From: CAYUWG01 sp964448285
GTDB taxonomy: Bacteria > Bacteroidota > Ignavibacteria > SZUA-365
NCBI GenBank assembly: GCA_964448285.1
Contig: CAYUWG010000007.1
Coordinates: forward strand, 26,359 to 90,358
DNA: 64,000 nt
Direction of reading: 5' to 3'
Within the stretch, counting starts at the first letter, position 1; every line of letters starts with the position of its first letter. The position numbers were made by a program, and so were the translations under genes. The notes beneath the pieces are model-generated. The model saw only the letters and a program-made list of their open reading frames with translations, was not told the DNA's origin and did no database searches. Positions 34,790 through 45,300 of this stretch are shown here, piece by piece.

Positions 34790-34922
34790 CACATCAACCG
34801 TTTTTTAGACTGCATGGATTTGTGAGGCAAAGCTCTCTCACTGCAATGACCGGCATCATGCAGCGGATGGGTTCAATGAATTATACTGCGTGAAATATGA
34901 TGTCAATAACAACGGAATATCC

Positions 34923-36311
34923 ATGATACGCGACGGCTACATTAACACAGTCATTGAACCATTCAAGATCAAATCCGTCGAGCCGATTCGGTTCACGTCA
35001 ACGGAAGAGCGGCGTGCCATCCTTCGGCAAGCCGGTTACAATCCGTTCCTCATCCGTGCAGAAGACGTAATGATCGACCTGCTGACCGACAGCGGAACCT
35101 CCGCGATGAGCTCGAAGCAATGGGCTGGCATTCTCGACGGCGACGAATCCTACGCAGGCTCGCGGAGCTTCTATCGCATGGAGGAAATCGTGCGACGCAT
35201 CATGGGATTCAGGCACATGATCCCGACGCATCAGGGACGTGCCGCCGAAAAGATTCTGTTCTCCATCGTCGGTGGAAAGGGCAAGGCCGTTCCGAACAAT
35301 ACGCACTTCGATACGACGCGCGCGAACGTGGAATTCAGCGGCGCGCTCGCCGTCGATTGCCTGACGGAAGAGGGAAAACGACCGGAAGTGGTTGCGCCGT
35401 TCAAAGGCAATATGGACCTCGAAAAATTGGAAGCTGCGATTTCAGAACACGGCGTCGAAAACATCCCGCTCGTGATGATCACCGTGACGAACAACTCCGG
35501 CGGCGGCCAACCGGTCTCGATGCAGAACATTCGCGAGACCAAAGCGCTCTGCAAAAAACACGGCATTCCGCTCTTCATCGATGCGTGCCGCTTCGCGGAG
35601 AATGCGTACTTCATCAAGCTCCGAGAGGAAGGGTATGCCGATAAGACGCCGTTGGAGATTGCGCAGGAGATGTTTTCGTATGCCGACGGTGCGACGATGT
35701 CCGCAAAGAAGGATGCGCTCGTCAACATCGGCGGCTTTCTCGCGATGAACGACGATGCACTGGCGCAGGAGTGCCGGAATCTCCTGATCGTAACGGAAGG
35801 CTTTCCGACGTACGGCGGACTCGCGGGGCGTGATCTCGAAGCGATTGCCATCGGACTTGAGGAAGTGCTCGATGAAGATTACCTGCACTACCGCATTCGA
35901 AGCACCGCATACATCGGCGAGCATTTGACGAAGCGCGGCATTCCGATCCTCCAGCCGCCGGGTGGCCATGCCGTGTATCTCGACGCGAAGCGATTCTGCG
36001 TGCACATCCCGCCGGAGGAGTTCCCCGGGCAGGCTATCACGTGCGCGTTGTACGAGGACGGCGGCGTGCGTGCGGTGGAAATCGGCAGCGTCATGTTCGG
36101 CAAGGCGCTGGAGGACGGCACGATCGTCTCACCGCCGATGGAATTGGTACGGCTCGCGTTCCCGAGGCGCGTCTATACGCAGAGCCACATGGACTACGTT
36201 CTCGAAGTCGTCGAGCACGTGTTTGAACGGAGGTCCGAGCTACGCGGCTTCCGCCTGGTACACGAAGCGCCAATCCTGCGGCACTTTACGGCACGGTTTG
36301 AATTTTTATGA
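34923..36311 (+). CDS. tnaA: Tryptophanase (beta-eliminating PLP enzyme)
   Basis: 462 residues from the ATG at 34923; a GTG 11 codons upstream is less likely. PLP-lysine motif MSAKKDALVNIGG; also IDLLTDSGTSAMS, YAGSRSFY, PTHQGRAAEKIL, EGFPTYGGLAGRDLEA, and the C-terminal LRHFTARF. The close homologue tyrosine phenol-lyase has FTTT and the Arg-containing SMERG at the substrate site; this protein has FDTT and AVEIGS as in tryptophanase, so indole, pyruvate and ammonium from tryptophan are the expected products. No tnaC-like leader or tnaB permease is seen; the upstream gap of 133 bp is unremarkable. Confidence 0.88.
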   Translation: MIRDGYINTVIEPFKIKSVEPIRFTSTEERRAILRQAGYNPFLIRAEDVMIDLLTDSGTSAMSSKQWAGILDGDESYAGSRSFYRMEEIVRRIMGFRHMIPTHQGRAAEKILFSIVGGKGKAVPNNTHFDTTRANVEFSGALAVDCLTEEGKRPEVVAPFKGNMDLEKLEAAISEHGVENIPLVMITVTNNSGGGQPVSMQNIRETKALCKKHGIPLFIDACRFAENAYFIKLREEGYADKTPLEIAQEMFSYADGATMSAKKDALVNIGGFLAMNDDALAQECRNLLIVTEGFPTYGGLAGRDLEAIAIGLEEVLDEDYLHYRIRSTAYIGEHLTKRGIPILQPPGGHAVYLDAKRFCVHIPPEEFPGQAITCALYEDGGVRAVEIGSVMFGKALEDGTIVSPPMELVRLAFPRRVYTQSHMDYVLEVVEHVFERRSELRGFRLVHEAPILRHFTARFEFL

Positions 36312-36404
36312 ATTGGAACGAGCGATTAGTGTCGGTAGAAACTCAGATGAGTATGGTTGCTAAGCCGATTATCCGCGTCATCCAAGTCTTGGCGTATGAA
36401 CTTC

Positions 36405-36992
36405 TCACAATTGAAATGCGACAGATACCCCGAAAAAGATTGGCCGGCTTGGATTGGGATCTTCGAGACCATAGTAAAAGTAATTTTTTGCGATGCTCGC
36501 TCTCGCGCTAACCTGTATCTTCCTCACCGTTTTGTAGAGATAAAAATCGAAGAGTGCGTGGATGTACGTCGCTTGCAACCACTTATCTGTGACAAAATAT
36601 GTCCCTCTTTCGCTGAACTGATCGATGCCGCTCCCGTCTAAAACCTTGAACAGCGATATGCCGATACCCGCATGAACGTCTTTATACATGTTATACGTCA
36701 ACGATGTCCCAATACTTAAGGTTAAGGCTGTGCCGGCAATAATTTTAACCAATCCCAAAGAAAAAGCATAGTTGTTTATCAGATAATCGCTTATCCAGCT
36801 ACTGCTATTCTCTATAGATATATAATAGTACTCCAATTCATATTCGTTGCGAGCTACACCCGCAGTCTTTTCAATTCCAGCGTGAAGAGACCAAGCGTAG
36901 CTTTTATTAACCGCGCTATCGGACCTTTGCGATGAAGCTGTATTGCAAAGTACTAACACAACATAAACTACCATGAATTTCAGAGACCACAT
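36405..36992 (-). CDS. Small exported protein, tandem paralogue 1
   Basis: 195 residues from the ATG at 36992. Signal peptide (SLKFMVVYVVLVLCNTASS-QR), then a beta-rich body ending PIFFGVSVAFQL. Alternating hydrophobic strands and a terminal aromatic/hydrophobic residue suggest an outer-membrane beta-barrel or a surface protein. Nearly the same protein is encoded at 37093. At the codon that is ATG in the other copy this gene has CTG, so it must use an upstream ATG. Function unknown. Confidence 0.72.
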   Translation of the reverse strand: MWSLKFMVVYVVLVLCNTASSQRSDSAVNKSYAWSLHAGIEKTAGVARNEYELEYYYISIENSSSWISDYLINNYAFSLGLVKIIAGTALTLSIGTSLTYNMYKDVHAGIGISLFKVLDGSGIDQFSERGTYFVTDKWLQATYIHALFDFYLYKTVRKIQVSARASIAKNYFYYGLEDPNPSRPIFFGVSVAFQL

Positions 36993-37092
36993 CTGGTGTA
37001 AGACATTCGGATAATGCGTCATGGAAAGGTGATATATTGATCAGGACGGAATGAGTAAAACGCAGGATCACTTGGTGCAGGCGTATGAATTC

Positions 37093-37674
37093 TCACAATT
37101 GAAACGCGACAGATATGCCGAAGAAGATTGGCCGGCGTGGATTCGGATCGTCAAGACCATCGTAAAAGTAGCTTTTTGCGAAGCTCGCTCTCGCGCTCAA
37201 CTGTATCTTCCTCACCGTTTTGTACAGATAAAAATCGAAGAGTGCGTGTATGTACGTCGCTTGCAACCATTTATCTGTGACAAAATACTTCCCCCGTTCG
37301 CTGAACTGTCTGTACCCGCTCCCGTCTAAAACTTTGAACAGCGATATACCGACACCCGCGTGAACATCCTTGTAAATGTTGCACGTCAACGATGTCTCAA
37401 TACTTAAGGTGTGTGCGATGCCATAAACAATTTTAATCAACCCCAAGGAAAAAGCATAGTTGTTTATCAGATAATCGCTTATCCAGCCACTGCTATACTC
37501 TACAGAGATATTATAGTGCTCCAATTCATAGTAATCACTGCGAGCTACGCCCGCAGTCGATTCAATTCCAGCCGAAAGGGACCAAGCGTTGCTTTTATCA
37601 ACATCGCTATCGGGCTGTTGAGATGAAGCTGAACTGCAAAGCACTATTACAATATAGATTGATATGAATTTCAT
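37093..37674 (-). CDS. Small exported protein, tandem paralogue 2
   Basis: 193 residues from the ATG at 37674, where the signal peptide MKFISIYIVIVLCSSASS-QQ begins; the longer frame upstream includes duplicated noncoding sequence. The body is very like paralogue 1: shared WISDYLINNYAFSLGL, GISLFKVLDGSG, YFVTDKWLQATYIHALFDFY and a PIFFGISVAFQL end. Probable beta-barrel or surface protein of unknown role. Confidence 0.75.
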   Translation of the reverse strand: MKFISIYIVIVLCSSASSQQPDSDVDKSNAWSLSAGIESTAGVARSDYYELEHYNISVEYSSGWISDYLINNYAFSLGLIKIVYGIAHTLSIETSLTCNIYKDVHAGVGISLFKVLDGSGYRQFSERGKYFVTDKWLQATYIHALFDFYLYKTVRKIQLSARASFAKSYFYDGLDDPNPRRPIFFGISVAFQL

Positions 37675-37702
37675 AACCGATGGTAAGGACAAGGAGTACA
37701 CG

Positions 37703-38104
37703 TCATGGAAAGATGATATACTGATCAGGACGGAATGGGTAAAACGCAGGATCGTTTGGTGCAGGAGTGTTTTCCCGACAGCCGGGTATTTCATAGCTCT
37801 CACAGCGTCGTTTCTTTTGCTTTTCACGTATCACGGGAATCGTCTTACAGACGCTGTGAGAAAAACACATCTTCTCAGTTCGCGGTATCAGCTCCTTTGC
37901 AGGCTGCGCATGGAGTTCATTCTTCCCATAAGCCTCCATGATCCTCAGATATGCTGTTTGAATAGAATCCTCCAGATCAGCAGAAAGAGCGTACGGGAAG
38001 CGGCGCTTTATGAGTGGAAGGAGAGCCTTTGCATCGAGAACATCTCGCGTTTGATTCTTCGCAAACTTCGATACGGGTTTCTTATGTGAAGGGAAGCTTT
38101 TCAT
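37703..38104 (-). pseudogene. Sigma-factor N-terminal fragment
   Basis: A 133-codon frame whose first 60 residues resemble sigma-70 region 2 (LLPLIKRRFPYALSADLEDS, then IQTAYLRIMEAYGK), comparable with the complete sigma factor at 27038. Region 4 is missing. After about residue 70 the frame runs through a 12-bp inverted repeat (37798-37861) and then into the edge of the 689-bp duplication, so the original 3' end seems to have been lost. It could be a short expressed peptide, but a decayed gene is more likely. Confidence 0.55.
37798..37861. repeat. Inverted repeat, 12-bp arms, 40-bp loop
   Basis: TCTCACAGCGTC (37798-37809) and GACGCTGTGAGA (37850-37861) are perfect reverse complements. The element sits exactly where the sigma-factor fragment loses homology, so it may be the trace of a small inserted element or a recombination site. 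It has no T-tract on either side, which argues against a terminator. Confidence 0.6.
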
Positions 38105-38435
38105 TGTGAGGGAAAGACATGTCGAACGGCGAAACGGTTACGGTTCTGAACGAAAATCCCTCCTTGGTCATGGATTTTTTGGATTTTCATAGGATCATGC
38201 TGGTGTTTCGAGGTTCCTGTCGTGCGGATAGTCGGTGTAAACTATGAATCTCAATGCATTCTTCATAGGGGGAAATTCTATGGCTTGTGAGCCCTGTACC
38301 AATTTTCGAAAGACCACCCTTTCGAATTGATGGCGTAAGTCCGGAGTCAGTCAAGGGAATCATGGAGTAACAAAACAGCCTTGCCTTTGTCATTCCTGCT
38401 GAATATGTTTTGACGAACCAAACTGGAGGTTTCTC
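38105..38435. other. Noncoding stretch upstream of the VIT/VWA gene
   Basis: No convincing gene. It contains a hairpin-capable palindrome, TTCGAAAG at 38305-38312 and CTTTCGAA at 38319-38326 with a 6-base loop, lacking a T-tract. The last 20 bases carry the GGAGG ribosome-binding site for the gene at 38436. An 89-codon minus-strand frame here has no recognisable product. Confidence 0.6.
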
Positions 38436-40529
38436 ATGCACTTTCATTCCGGACAACTCATTGCTCTTTGCACTATTCTCCTTCTGTCCTTTTCAGAGGC
38501 GAATGCCGGAAGGCTGTATGCACGGAAAGCCGGGACAGCATCCCCGCTCTACAATCTTCGCCTGCAGTACATCCGAACACACGTTACGATTGAAAATCTT
38601 CTCGCTGTAACGCACGTCGATGAATCCTTCCGCAACGACCAAAGCATCGATCTCGAAGGGTTCTACATCTTCCAGCTTCCGGATGGCGCCGTCGTGGACG
38701 GGCTTTGGATGTGGGTCGAAGGCAAGAGATACGTCTTCGAAGTGAAACGAAAGGAGAAGGCACAGCAACAGTACGATTCTCTCGTTCAGCACGGGATCGG
38801 AGACCCGGCAATTTTGGAAACGCTCGGCGCGAACAGATTTCAGTTGCGCATCCATCCGATCAAGGCGGGTGAAATCCGTCGAATCGAATTGCGCTACTTC
38901 CAAACCCTTTCCATCAACACACTCGGCATCGCCCGGTACTACTATCCGCTCAACCTCGCAGACTACCAGACCGTCCCGGTGGATACGACGGACATCTCCA
39001 TCACCATCAGGAGCGACGTTGCGATCGATAGCGTCAAGACGAACTTCGACGCCCTCCCGGGCTTCACGCGAACGACCATTCTCGATACCTCGAGGGCAAC
39101 CGTTGCCTTTGGGTTGACGAGCGTCGTCTATCAACAAGACCTCGTGATCGACGTGCTCATGACCAAGTGGTTCGATCGGTTTACCGCGATGTCCTATGCC
39201 GCGCGTGACACGATTGACGACGGTTACTTCATGCTCTGGACTCCGCTCAAGCCCGATCCCGGAAAAGATGTGAAGGCGGATTTCGTCTTCCTTCTCGATG
39301 CGTCGTCGAGCATGACCGGGCTGCGCATCCCCACAGTGAAAGAAGCGATCGCAAACGTCCTTCTGAGATTGCAGGCTTACGACCGCTTCCGCATCGTGCT
39401 GTTCTCCGGCACGACGGTGAGCTTTCCATCCGATACGAGCCTGTTGTTCGCAACTCCGGAAAACATCACTGTCGCGAGCATCTTTTTGGAAGCGAACTAT
39501 AAGCCGCGCGGACTGACGCACTACGAGAACGCCTTCCGCAATGGGCTAAGCGGTGCATTCCGGCAGGATGCAAGCGTGCGCGTGCTCTTCATCACCGACG
39601 GGCTGCCGAATGCCGGGAGGAAAACGATCACGGGACTTGACAGCGCAATTGCCGCTTCGGGCGCCCCGTTCGCGCGAGTCTTTCCGATCCCGATCTTCAC
39701 GGAGAATCTCACGCTTCTCGATCAGCTTGCGAAGGGACATAACGGCAAGATGGCGCTCATCGAACAGGGCGAGGATCTTTCGACCGTCCTCGATCGCATA
39801 GCCTTCGATTTTACGAAGAGCGGGTATCGGAATGTCTCTTACACGTATCCGGGCAGTTGGTACAGGATTTATCCGGACACCATCCCGTCGAACAGCTCAC
39901 CGGAAGAAATCGTCCTTTCCGGTCGCTATCAGATCGATGGGACGTTCCCGCTGCCGATGAGCGTCTTCGACATCAACAGGAACTCGCAGGTCGATATCAC
40001 GAAACCCGTTACGTTGTTTGCTGACTCGATTCATATTCAGGTTGCGCGGTACTGGGCTGCGAAAAGAATCGAAGAACTTCTGCGCTCGTTGAAGTTCGTT
40101 ACCGACTCGACGGAAATCAAAGAGAGTATCATCCGTCTCAGCGAGCGCTTCAACATCCTCTCGCCGTTCACGGCCTTCATCGTCGTTCGCATCGAAGATC
40201 CCAATGTCAGCTTCGTCGAAGGATACGGAACGCTTCCGCAATCCGTCTCGCTTCATCCGGCATATCCGAATCCGTTCGTCCGCGGCGAGCCGGGAACGAT
40301 CAGCTTCACCGTCCCATCGGGAACGACCGGCAGGCACGCAACCCTCGTGATCTATGATGTTGCTGGACGGGAGATTGTCACGTTGTTCGACGGCATCGCT
40401 TCGCCGGGTTTGAACATCGTGCGATGGAACGGCCTCGACCGGTATGGAAAGCACGTGCCGCCCGGTGTGTTCTTCTGCGCCCTCCGCATGGGCGGTATTC
40501 TTCGAACCATTCGCATCATCGTGATATAG
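38436..40529 (+). CDS. Secreted VIT + von Willebrand A domain protein with T9SS tail
   Basis: 697 residues; GGAGG seven bases before the ATG. Signal peptide MHFHSGQLIALCTILLLSF, cleaved near ANA-GR. A VIT-like domain covers about 30-165 (HVTIENLLAVTHVDESFRN, EGFYIFQLPDGAVVDGLWMW). A VWA domain covers about 280-450, with MIDAS DASSSM (Asp288), LTHYENAF and ITDGLPN. The C-terminal 90 residues are a T9SS tail (HPAYPNPFVRGEPGTISF, VIYDVAGREIVTLF). VIT/VWA proteins resemble inter-alpha-trypsin inhibitor heavy chains and mediate metal-dependent protein binding; partner unknown. Followed after 8 bp by the BNR-repeat gene, likely co-transcribed. Confidence 0.9.
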   Translation: MHFHSGQLIALCTILLLSFSEANAGRLYARKAGTASPLYNLRLQYIRTHVTIENLLAVTHVDESFRNDQSIDLEGFYIFQLPDGAVVDGLWMWVEGKRYVFEVKRKEKAQQQYDSLVQHGIGDPAILETLGANRFQLRIHPIKAGEIRRIELRYFQTLSINTLGIARYYYPLNLADYQTVPVDTTDISITIRSDVAIDSVKTNFDALPGFTRTTILDTSRATVAFGLTSVVYQQDLVIDVLMTKWFDRFTAMSYAARDTIDDGYFMLWTPLKPDPGKDVKADFVFLLDASSSMTGLRIPTVKEAIANVLLRLQAYDRFRIVLFSGTTVSFPSDTSLLFATPENITVASIFLEANYKPRGLTHYENAFRNGLSGAFRQDASVRVLFITDGLPNAGRKTITGLDSAIAASGAPFARVFPIPIFTENLTLLDQLAKGHNGKMALIEQGEDLSTVLDRIAFDFTKSGYRNVSYTYPGSWYRIYPDTIPSNSSPEEIVLSGRYQIDGTFPLPMSVFDINRNSQVDITKPVTLFADSIHIQVARYWAAKRIEELLRSLKFVTDSTEIKESIIRLSERFNILSPFTAFIVVRIEDPNVSFVEGYGTLPQSVSLHPAYPNPFVRGEPGTISFTVPSGTTGRHATLVIYDVAGREIVTLFDGIASPGLNIVRWNGLDRYGKHVPPGVFFCALRMGGILRTIRIIVI

Positions 40530-40537
40530 GTGACATC

Positions 40538-41584
40538 ATGAAACGCATTATCGTTCTCGCGACGCTGTTCGTCATTGCACGGCCTCTTCTTCCACAAACG
40601 TCATCGTGGGAGCCGATGAATCGAGGCCTCAAACATCTGCTCGTCTATGCCATCGAGGTCGATCCCGTCGATTCGCTTCTCATGTACTGCGGCACCGATT
40701 ACGGCCATTTCTACCGCTCGACCGATGGCGGCTTCAACTGGGTGCTTTCAAATGCCGGTATCCCGCCGGAATACAGCAAGGAGCGCATCACCGCGCTGTT
40801 CATGGATCGTTTCGACAGGAACCTTCTTTATTGCGGATTCAGCGGGCGGGAAAGTACAAAGAACCTGTTCGTTTCGACCGACGGCGCCGCATCGTGGAAT
40901 ATCCTCCCAACGCCAAATAACTGGAAGAATGCGGGCGTGCTGCATATCTATAAATCCTATGGCGTGGGCGGGAAACTCTTCTGCGGCATCGGATGGTACA
41001 CGGGACTTTTCTTTCTCAACCAGGCAAATGAGTGGGTGCAGAAGCTGAACACATTCGGTATTCAGGTCATTTCCGGTCTGCCGTCCAATCCGGCGTATGT
41101 CTATGCGGGGACTTCTTCCGGCGGCGCTTTCCAGCGTTCCACAGACGGCGGGGAAACCTGGAGCGAGGTCAAGTTTTCGCAAAATCAAAACCATCTAACC
41201 GGTGTTCGGGCGATGGGCATCGTGACGCAGGACGAAAATCTCGTCTATGCCGGAGTCACTGGTCCACAAGCCGGTCTGTACAGGTCAACGGATCGAGGCT
41301 TGACGTGGACGCGTCTGAATCAAGTCGATGAAATATCCGAGATCGCCATCCATCCGAGAAACAGGGAGTTGATCTACATCTCCGCAATCAAGACGGGTGT
41401 GCACCGATCGACGGACGGCGGACAGACGTGGGTGCGCATTTCCGGAGGCTTCCCGACGATGGACGTCATGCGCGTGCGCATCGCACCGGGCTATCCCGTC
41501 CGCGTATTCGCTGTGACGCTCAATCATGGAATATTCCGTATGGTGGATGAAGAACTCACGGAAGAGTTTGTAATGAGAGAGTGA
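40538..41584 (+). CDS. Secreted BNR/Asp-box (sortilin-like) beta-propeller protein
   Basis: 348 residues from the ATG at 40538, where the signal peptide MKRIIVLATLFVIARPL begins. At least five Asp-box repeats: RSTDGGFNW, VSTDGAASW, RSTDGGETW, RSTDRGLTW, RSTDGGQTW, spaced about 45-60 residues apart, predicting a six- or seven-blade propeller. No T9SS tail follows: the end DEELTEEFVMRE is plain, so it may be periplasmic. It lies 8 bp after the VIT/VWA gene. Confidence 0.88.
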   Translation: MKRIIVLATLFVIARPLLPQTSSWEPMNRGLKHLLVYAIEVDPVDSLLMYCGTDYGHFYRSTDGGFNWVLSNAGIPPEYSKERITALFMDRFDRNLLYCGFSGRESTKNLFVSTDGAASWNILPTPNNWKNAGVLHIYKSYGVGGKLFCGIGWYTGLFFLNQANEWVQKLNTFGIQVISGLPSNPAYVYAGTSSGGAFQRSTDGGETWSEVKFSQNQNHLTGVRAMGIVTQDENLVYAGVTGPQAGLYRSTDRGLTWTRLNQVDEISEIAIHPRNRELIYISAIKTGVHRSTDGGQTWVRISGGFPTMDVMRVRIAPGYPVRVFAVTLNHGIFRMVDEELTEEFVMRE

Positions 41585-41701
41585 ATGAATGGGTGAAAGG
41601 ATGGCCTCGTTTGGGCAGTATGACTTTCAGAGGACGAGATTACGGCAGTAGAAAGGGAGTGAAGACATTTCTTTCCATAGTTTGCAGGAAGGAAGAGAAC
41701 A

Positions 41702-42304
41702 ATGAAGCCGAGCAGACGACTTATGCGATTCAGACTTTCATGCTTCATCGTGCTTGTCACACTTTTGACAACAAGCGTGCAGGCACAAGACGGGAGGATT
41801 CCTTACAAGCTTTTGAGAATCGGGAGCGAGATCGATGCTTATGAACGGTCATATTTCAACCTCTTTCCAACGATTGCATTTTCCAATGCTCGTGTTAATG
41901 CTGTCGATGCAGAGACGATAGGGATACTCATATCGAGAAGGGATTTCACCGATACTCTCGTGATACTATCGAGAACGGCTGCTCAATATCTTGAAACGTA
42001 CATCAGCGATTTTGAAAGCTTCCTCAGAAAGCCGATCGAGGACCGAGAAAAAGTCATCGGAGAACTCAACGCGGGGGATTACCCACTCCGTCGCAACGTT
42101 GCGTTACGGCTGAATCAGATGGCAACGTTGCATTTGCTTCAGCCAGCATATTCGAGTATGTTCAAACAAAAGTATAGCCGGGGAAAGCCCTGGGAAAACT
42201 CGAAAGGAAGTATGATCAAATATGATGGGGCATTTAAGAGAGGTAATGGTATGTGGAGAGCTTATTGGGCTGATGCTTTATCAGTCGGCCTTCAGTCAGA
42301 CTGA
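41702..42304 (+). CDS. Exported protein of unknown function
   Basis: 200 residues. Signal peptide MKPSRRLMRFRLSCFIVLVT with cleavage after VQA-QD. The mature part is helix-rich (ILSRTAAQYLETYISDFESF) and shows no known domain. Its 3' end overlaps the start of the histidine-kinase gene by 59-83 bp in another frame, suggesting coupled translation with the two-component system. Confidence 0.7.
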   Translation: MKPSRRLMRFRLSCFIVLVTLLTTSVQAQDGRIPYKLLRIGSEIDAYERSYFNLFPTIAFSNARVNAVDAETIGILISRRDFTDTLVILSRTAAQYLETYISDFESFLRKPIEDREKVIGELNAGDYPLRRNVALRLNQMATLHLLQPAYSSMFKQKYSRGKPWENSKGSMIKYDGAFKRGNGMWRAYWADALSVGLQSD

Positions 42305-45300
42305 CCCTCTCGAGGAAAGCTGGCGATGGGTACAGTTCACCACGAGCAGCGGGCTTCCTTCTGAAATCATTCTCGACATTCATGACGCACCAGATGGAAC
42401 ACCATGGGCATATACTGGAGACGGATTCGCGTGGTACGATGGATACCTATGGCATTCAATCAATACGCTACCAGCACGAGCAGGGAAAAACAGTGTGGCT
42501 GGATTTTACAAAGATCAACTCGTTTTGAACACCGAAGGGCGAGCAGCCTTTGTCACACGCAGTTCTGTAAAACACGACACCATGGAAGCATCTTGGTGCT
42601 TTTCCAACGACACCCTGATCTATCGCTCGAAGGGTGAATACTTTCTGCTGTCCGGAAACCGCACGGAGCACCTCCATTGGTCCTGGTTGAAAGAACGGAT
42701 CTTGACTGAGGGATTTAGAAAATGTGAGCGGTCACACTTTCTCATACAGACTCGCAATACCCTGCATGCGTGGAACGGGAAGAAACACCGTGCTCTGATA
42801 AAGACGCCAAGATCGGATCTTACCGTCGTCTCGGCATCGATCAATTCGAATGGATCAGGATTGGCATTCGTGAAATGGCCGATATCACATCAGGGAATAT
42901 GGGAATGGGACAGCAACGGGAAATCGAAACGCGTTCAGTACGCAGCAGCTCAGCATGCTCTTCACACGGCAATCGATGAGAATGGCGACGCCGCGGTACT
43001 TTATGAAAGCAATCTCCTTCGCGTACGTCGCAAGGGTGAATGGATAACGATTACTCAATTGCCCAAAGAGATTCGTGATGTCTCAATGATTCGATTCCGA
43101 AAAACAGGGGACCTCTGGGTAGCGACGTATCATGGTTTGTTCCTCTGCAAACTCTCACGGTCATATTGGGACTCCTTTACGTGGGAGGGACATGATCTGC
43201 GCAATCGAATCAACAATGTCCTCCGGGCGAGCGATGGAACGGTTTGGCTCGCGACGTCGGGCGGGCTTATCCGTAGAACACACGATGGCAGCCTAGAGAC
43301 AATTCGTTCGATCAGAGGAAGAACTATTCGTATCGTAACGGGACTCGTCGAGGATCGTGAGAAGAATATCTGGTTGTCAAGCGGCAGCGATTTCACCGGT
43401 GTGTACCGATGGGATGGTCGGTCGTGGACGCATCTGCCCGTTCGATATCAAGGAGAGTCGATATGGGTTCATGACCTCTATTGCGATGCGCTCGGTAGAA
43501 TATGGTTCCTCTGCCTGTCTCAGGATCAGGGAAAAACTGATTCGACGATTCCCGGTGTGTTTCTCTACGACCGGGGCACACTAACTCCCTGGAAAGAAAG
43601 TAAAGGACTCCCATTTCAACGCGTGTATGCGATGGCTGAAGGCTCGGATGGCACTCTCTGGTTTGGAACCTATGATGGACTTGCACGCTGGGGCGACCAT
43701 AGCTGGACGTATTGGTTGAAAACCGCTGGATTGAAATATATCCCGGTAACCACACTCGCAGTAGATACACTCAATCGCGTATGGTTTGGAATGCAACGCC
43801 GTGAAAAAGGCCTTGGAGTTATCGACGGTTCCGACACCGTGAGATATTTCACGACGAACGATGGCCTGCCAAGCGATTATGTATGGGACGTTCAATGCGA
43901 TGGAAGAAACCGCATATGGGTAACGACTAATGACGGTCTCGCCTGCTCCATAAAAGGGAAATGGTTGAGCTTCGATGAGCGAAGCGGATTGCACGAAACA
44001 CAACTTGTTCCTGTTCACGCAGAGGATTCTCTCGTTACCGTCGGAACGGCTTCGGCAGGATTTGCTGAGCTGAACATTCAAAGCGTTGAAGAAGATTGCC
44101 CTGCAATTATCCTCTCGAAGCCCTTGGTTGAAGAGGATCGTGTTAACGTTTCATGGAAAGTCTATGCACTGTGGGGCAGCATTGCACCGGATAGAATTCT
44201 CACGCGCTTTCGTTTGAATGAAACCATGTGGTCGGCTTGGACAACACAACGTTCTCTGGCTCTCGAAGATGTACAACCAGGTACATACTCCCTTCAAATT
44301 CAAGCCAAAGGTCTGTTCGGACATTACAATGATACCGGTGCGACTGTGATGTTTATTGTTCAGCCACCTCTTTTCCTCCGCTGGTATTTTTATATCCCGG
44401 CGACGGTTACCGCAGTTATCATCATTGGCCTGACATTTCTCCTACAAAGCCGGAGAAGAGTATATATCCAGGAGCTCAGTGAACGTGAATCTCGCTATCG
44501 AGTGATTACCGAGTTGATGTCAGATTACGCCTACCTCGTTCGCGTCCATAACAATGGCGAGATGCAACTCACCTGGATGACGGAATCATTCACACGCCTC
44601 ACGGGATACTCGTTTCCTGAAGCACAAAGCCCGGAGTTCCTGAAGCAATACGTCCATCGTGATGACCTTCAGAGTGCGCTGGAAAATCAACAACAATTAC
44701 TGGCCGGGAAAAGACTTCATTCGGAGCACCGCATCGTCACGAAGAGCCAGGAGATACGGTGGATCGAACACAGGGCAATTCCGGTCAAGCAAACGAATGG
44801 ACACCGTGTCGAGTACATTTATGGAGTGGTGCACGATATTACGGAGCGCAAGGAGACCGAACAGCGCATGAGATCGCTCGCGGGAGATCTTGTGCGAACG
44901 GAGGAGCGTGAACGCCGCCGGATGGCAGTTTTCCTGCATGACGTTATTGGGCAAACGCTGACACTCTCATACTTAACGTTGCATCGCTGGCAAAAGAAAG
45001 AGCATCGCGACGATGATCCTGTGTTGGATGACATCCGCACAATGCTCGATCAGGTTTTAAAGGATACACATACGTTGACCTTCGATCTCTGCCCACCGAT
45101 AATTCATGAACTGAGCCTCGGAGAGGCGCTCGAATGGCTCGTCGAACGACTTCAAAACCAGCATGGCGTAATAATATCCACCGCTATCGATCCCCGGACG
45201 TTCGGTCTCTCAAGCGAATTACACACTCTTCTTTTTCAAGCTGTCCGGGAACTGCTCGTCAACAGTATCAAGCATGCCGATGCGAGAAGCATTCGATTGA

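Larger units (their letters stand above)
36391..37765 (-). repeat. 689-bp tandem duplication (two units)
   Basis: Unit 1 spans 36391-37079 and unit 2 spans 37080 to about 37765. Both begin on the plus strand with GGCGTATGAA and end with TTGGTGCAGG, with matching CTGATCAGGACGGAATG-type upstream segments. Each unit carries one complete small exported-protein gene and about 100 bp of its upstream region. The copies have diverged by scattered substitutions, so the duplication is not brand new. Confidence 0.85.

Noticed and set aside
37798..37861. Rho-independent terminator
   Set aside because: The loop is 40 bases long and neither side has a T-tract.
38187..38456. 89-codon minus-strand frame before the VIT/VWA gene
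   Set aside because: No recognisable product, and it overlaps the start and ribosome-binding site of the real gene.
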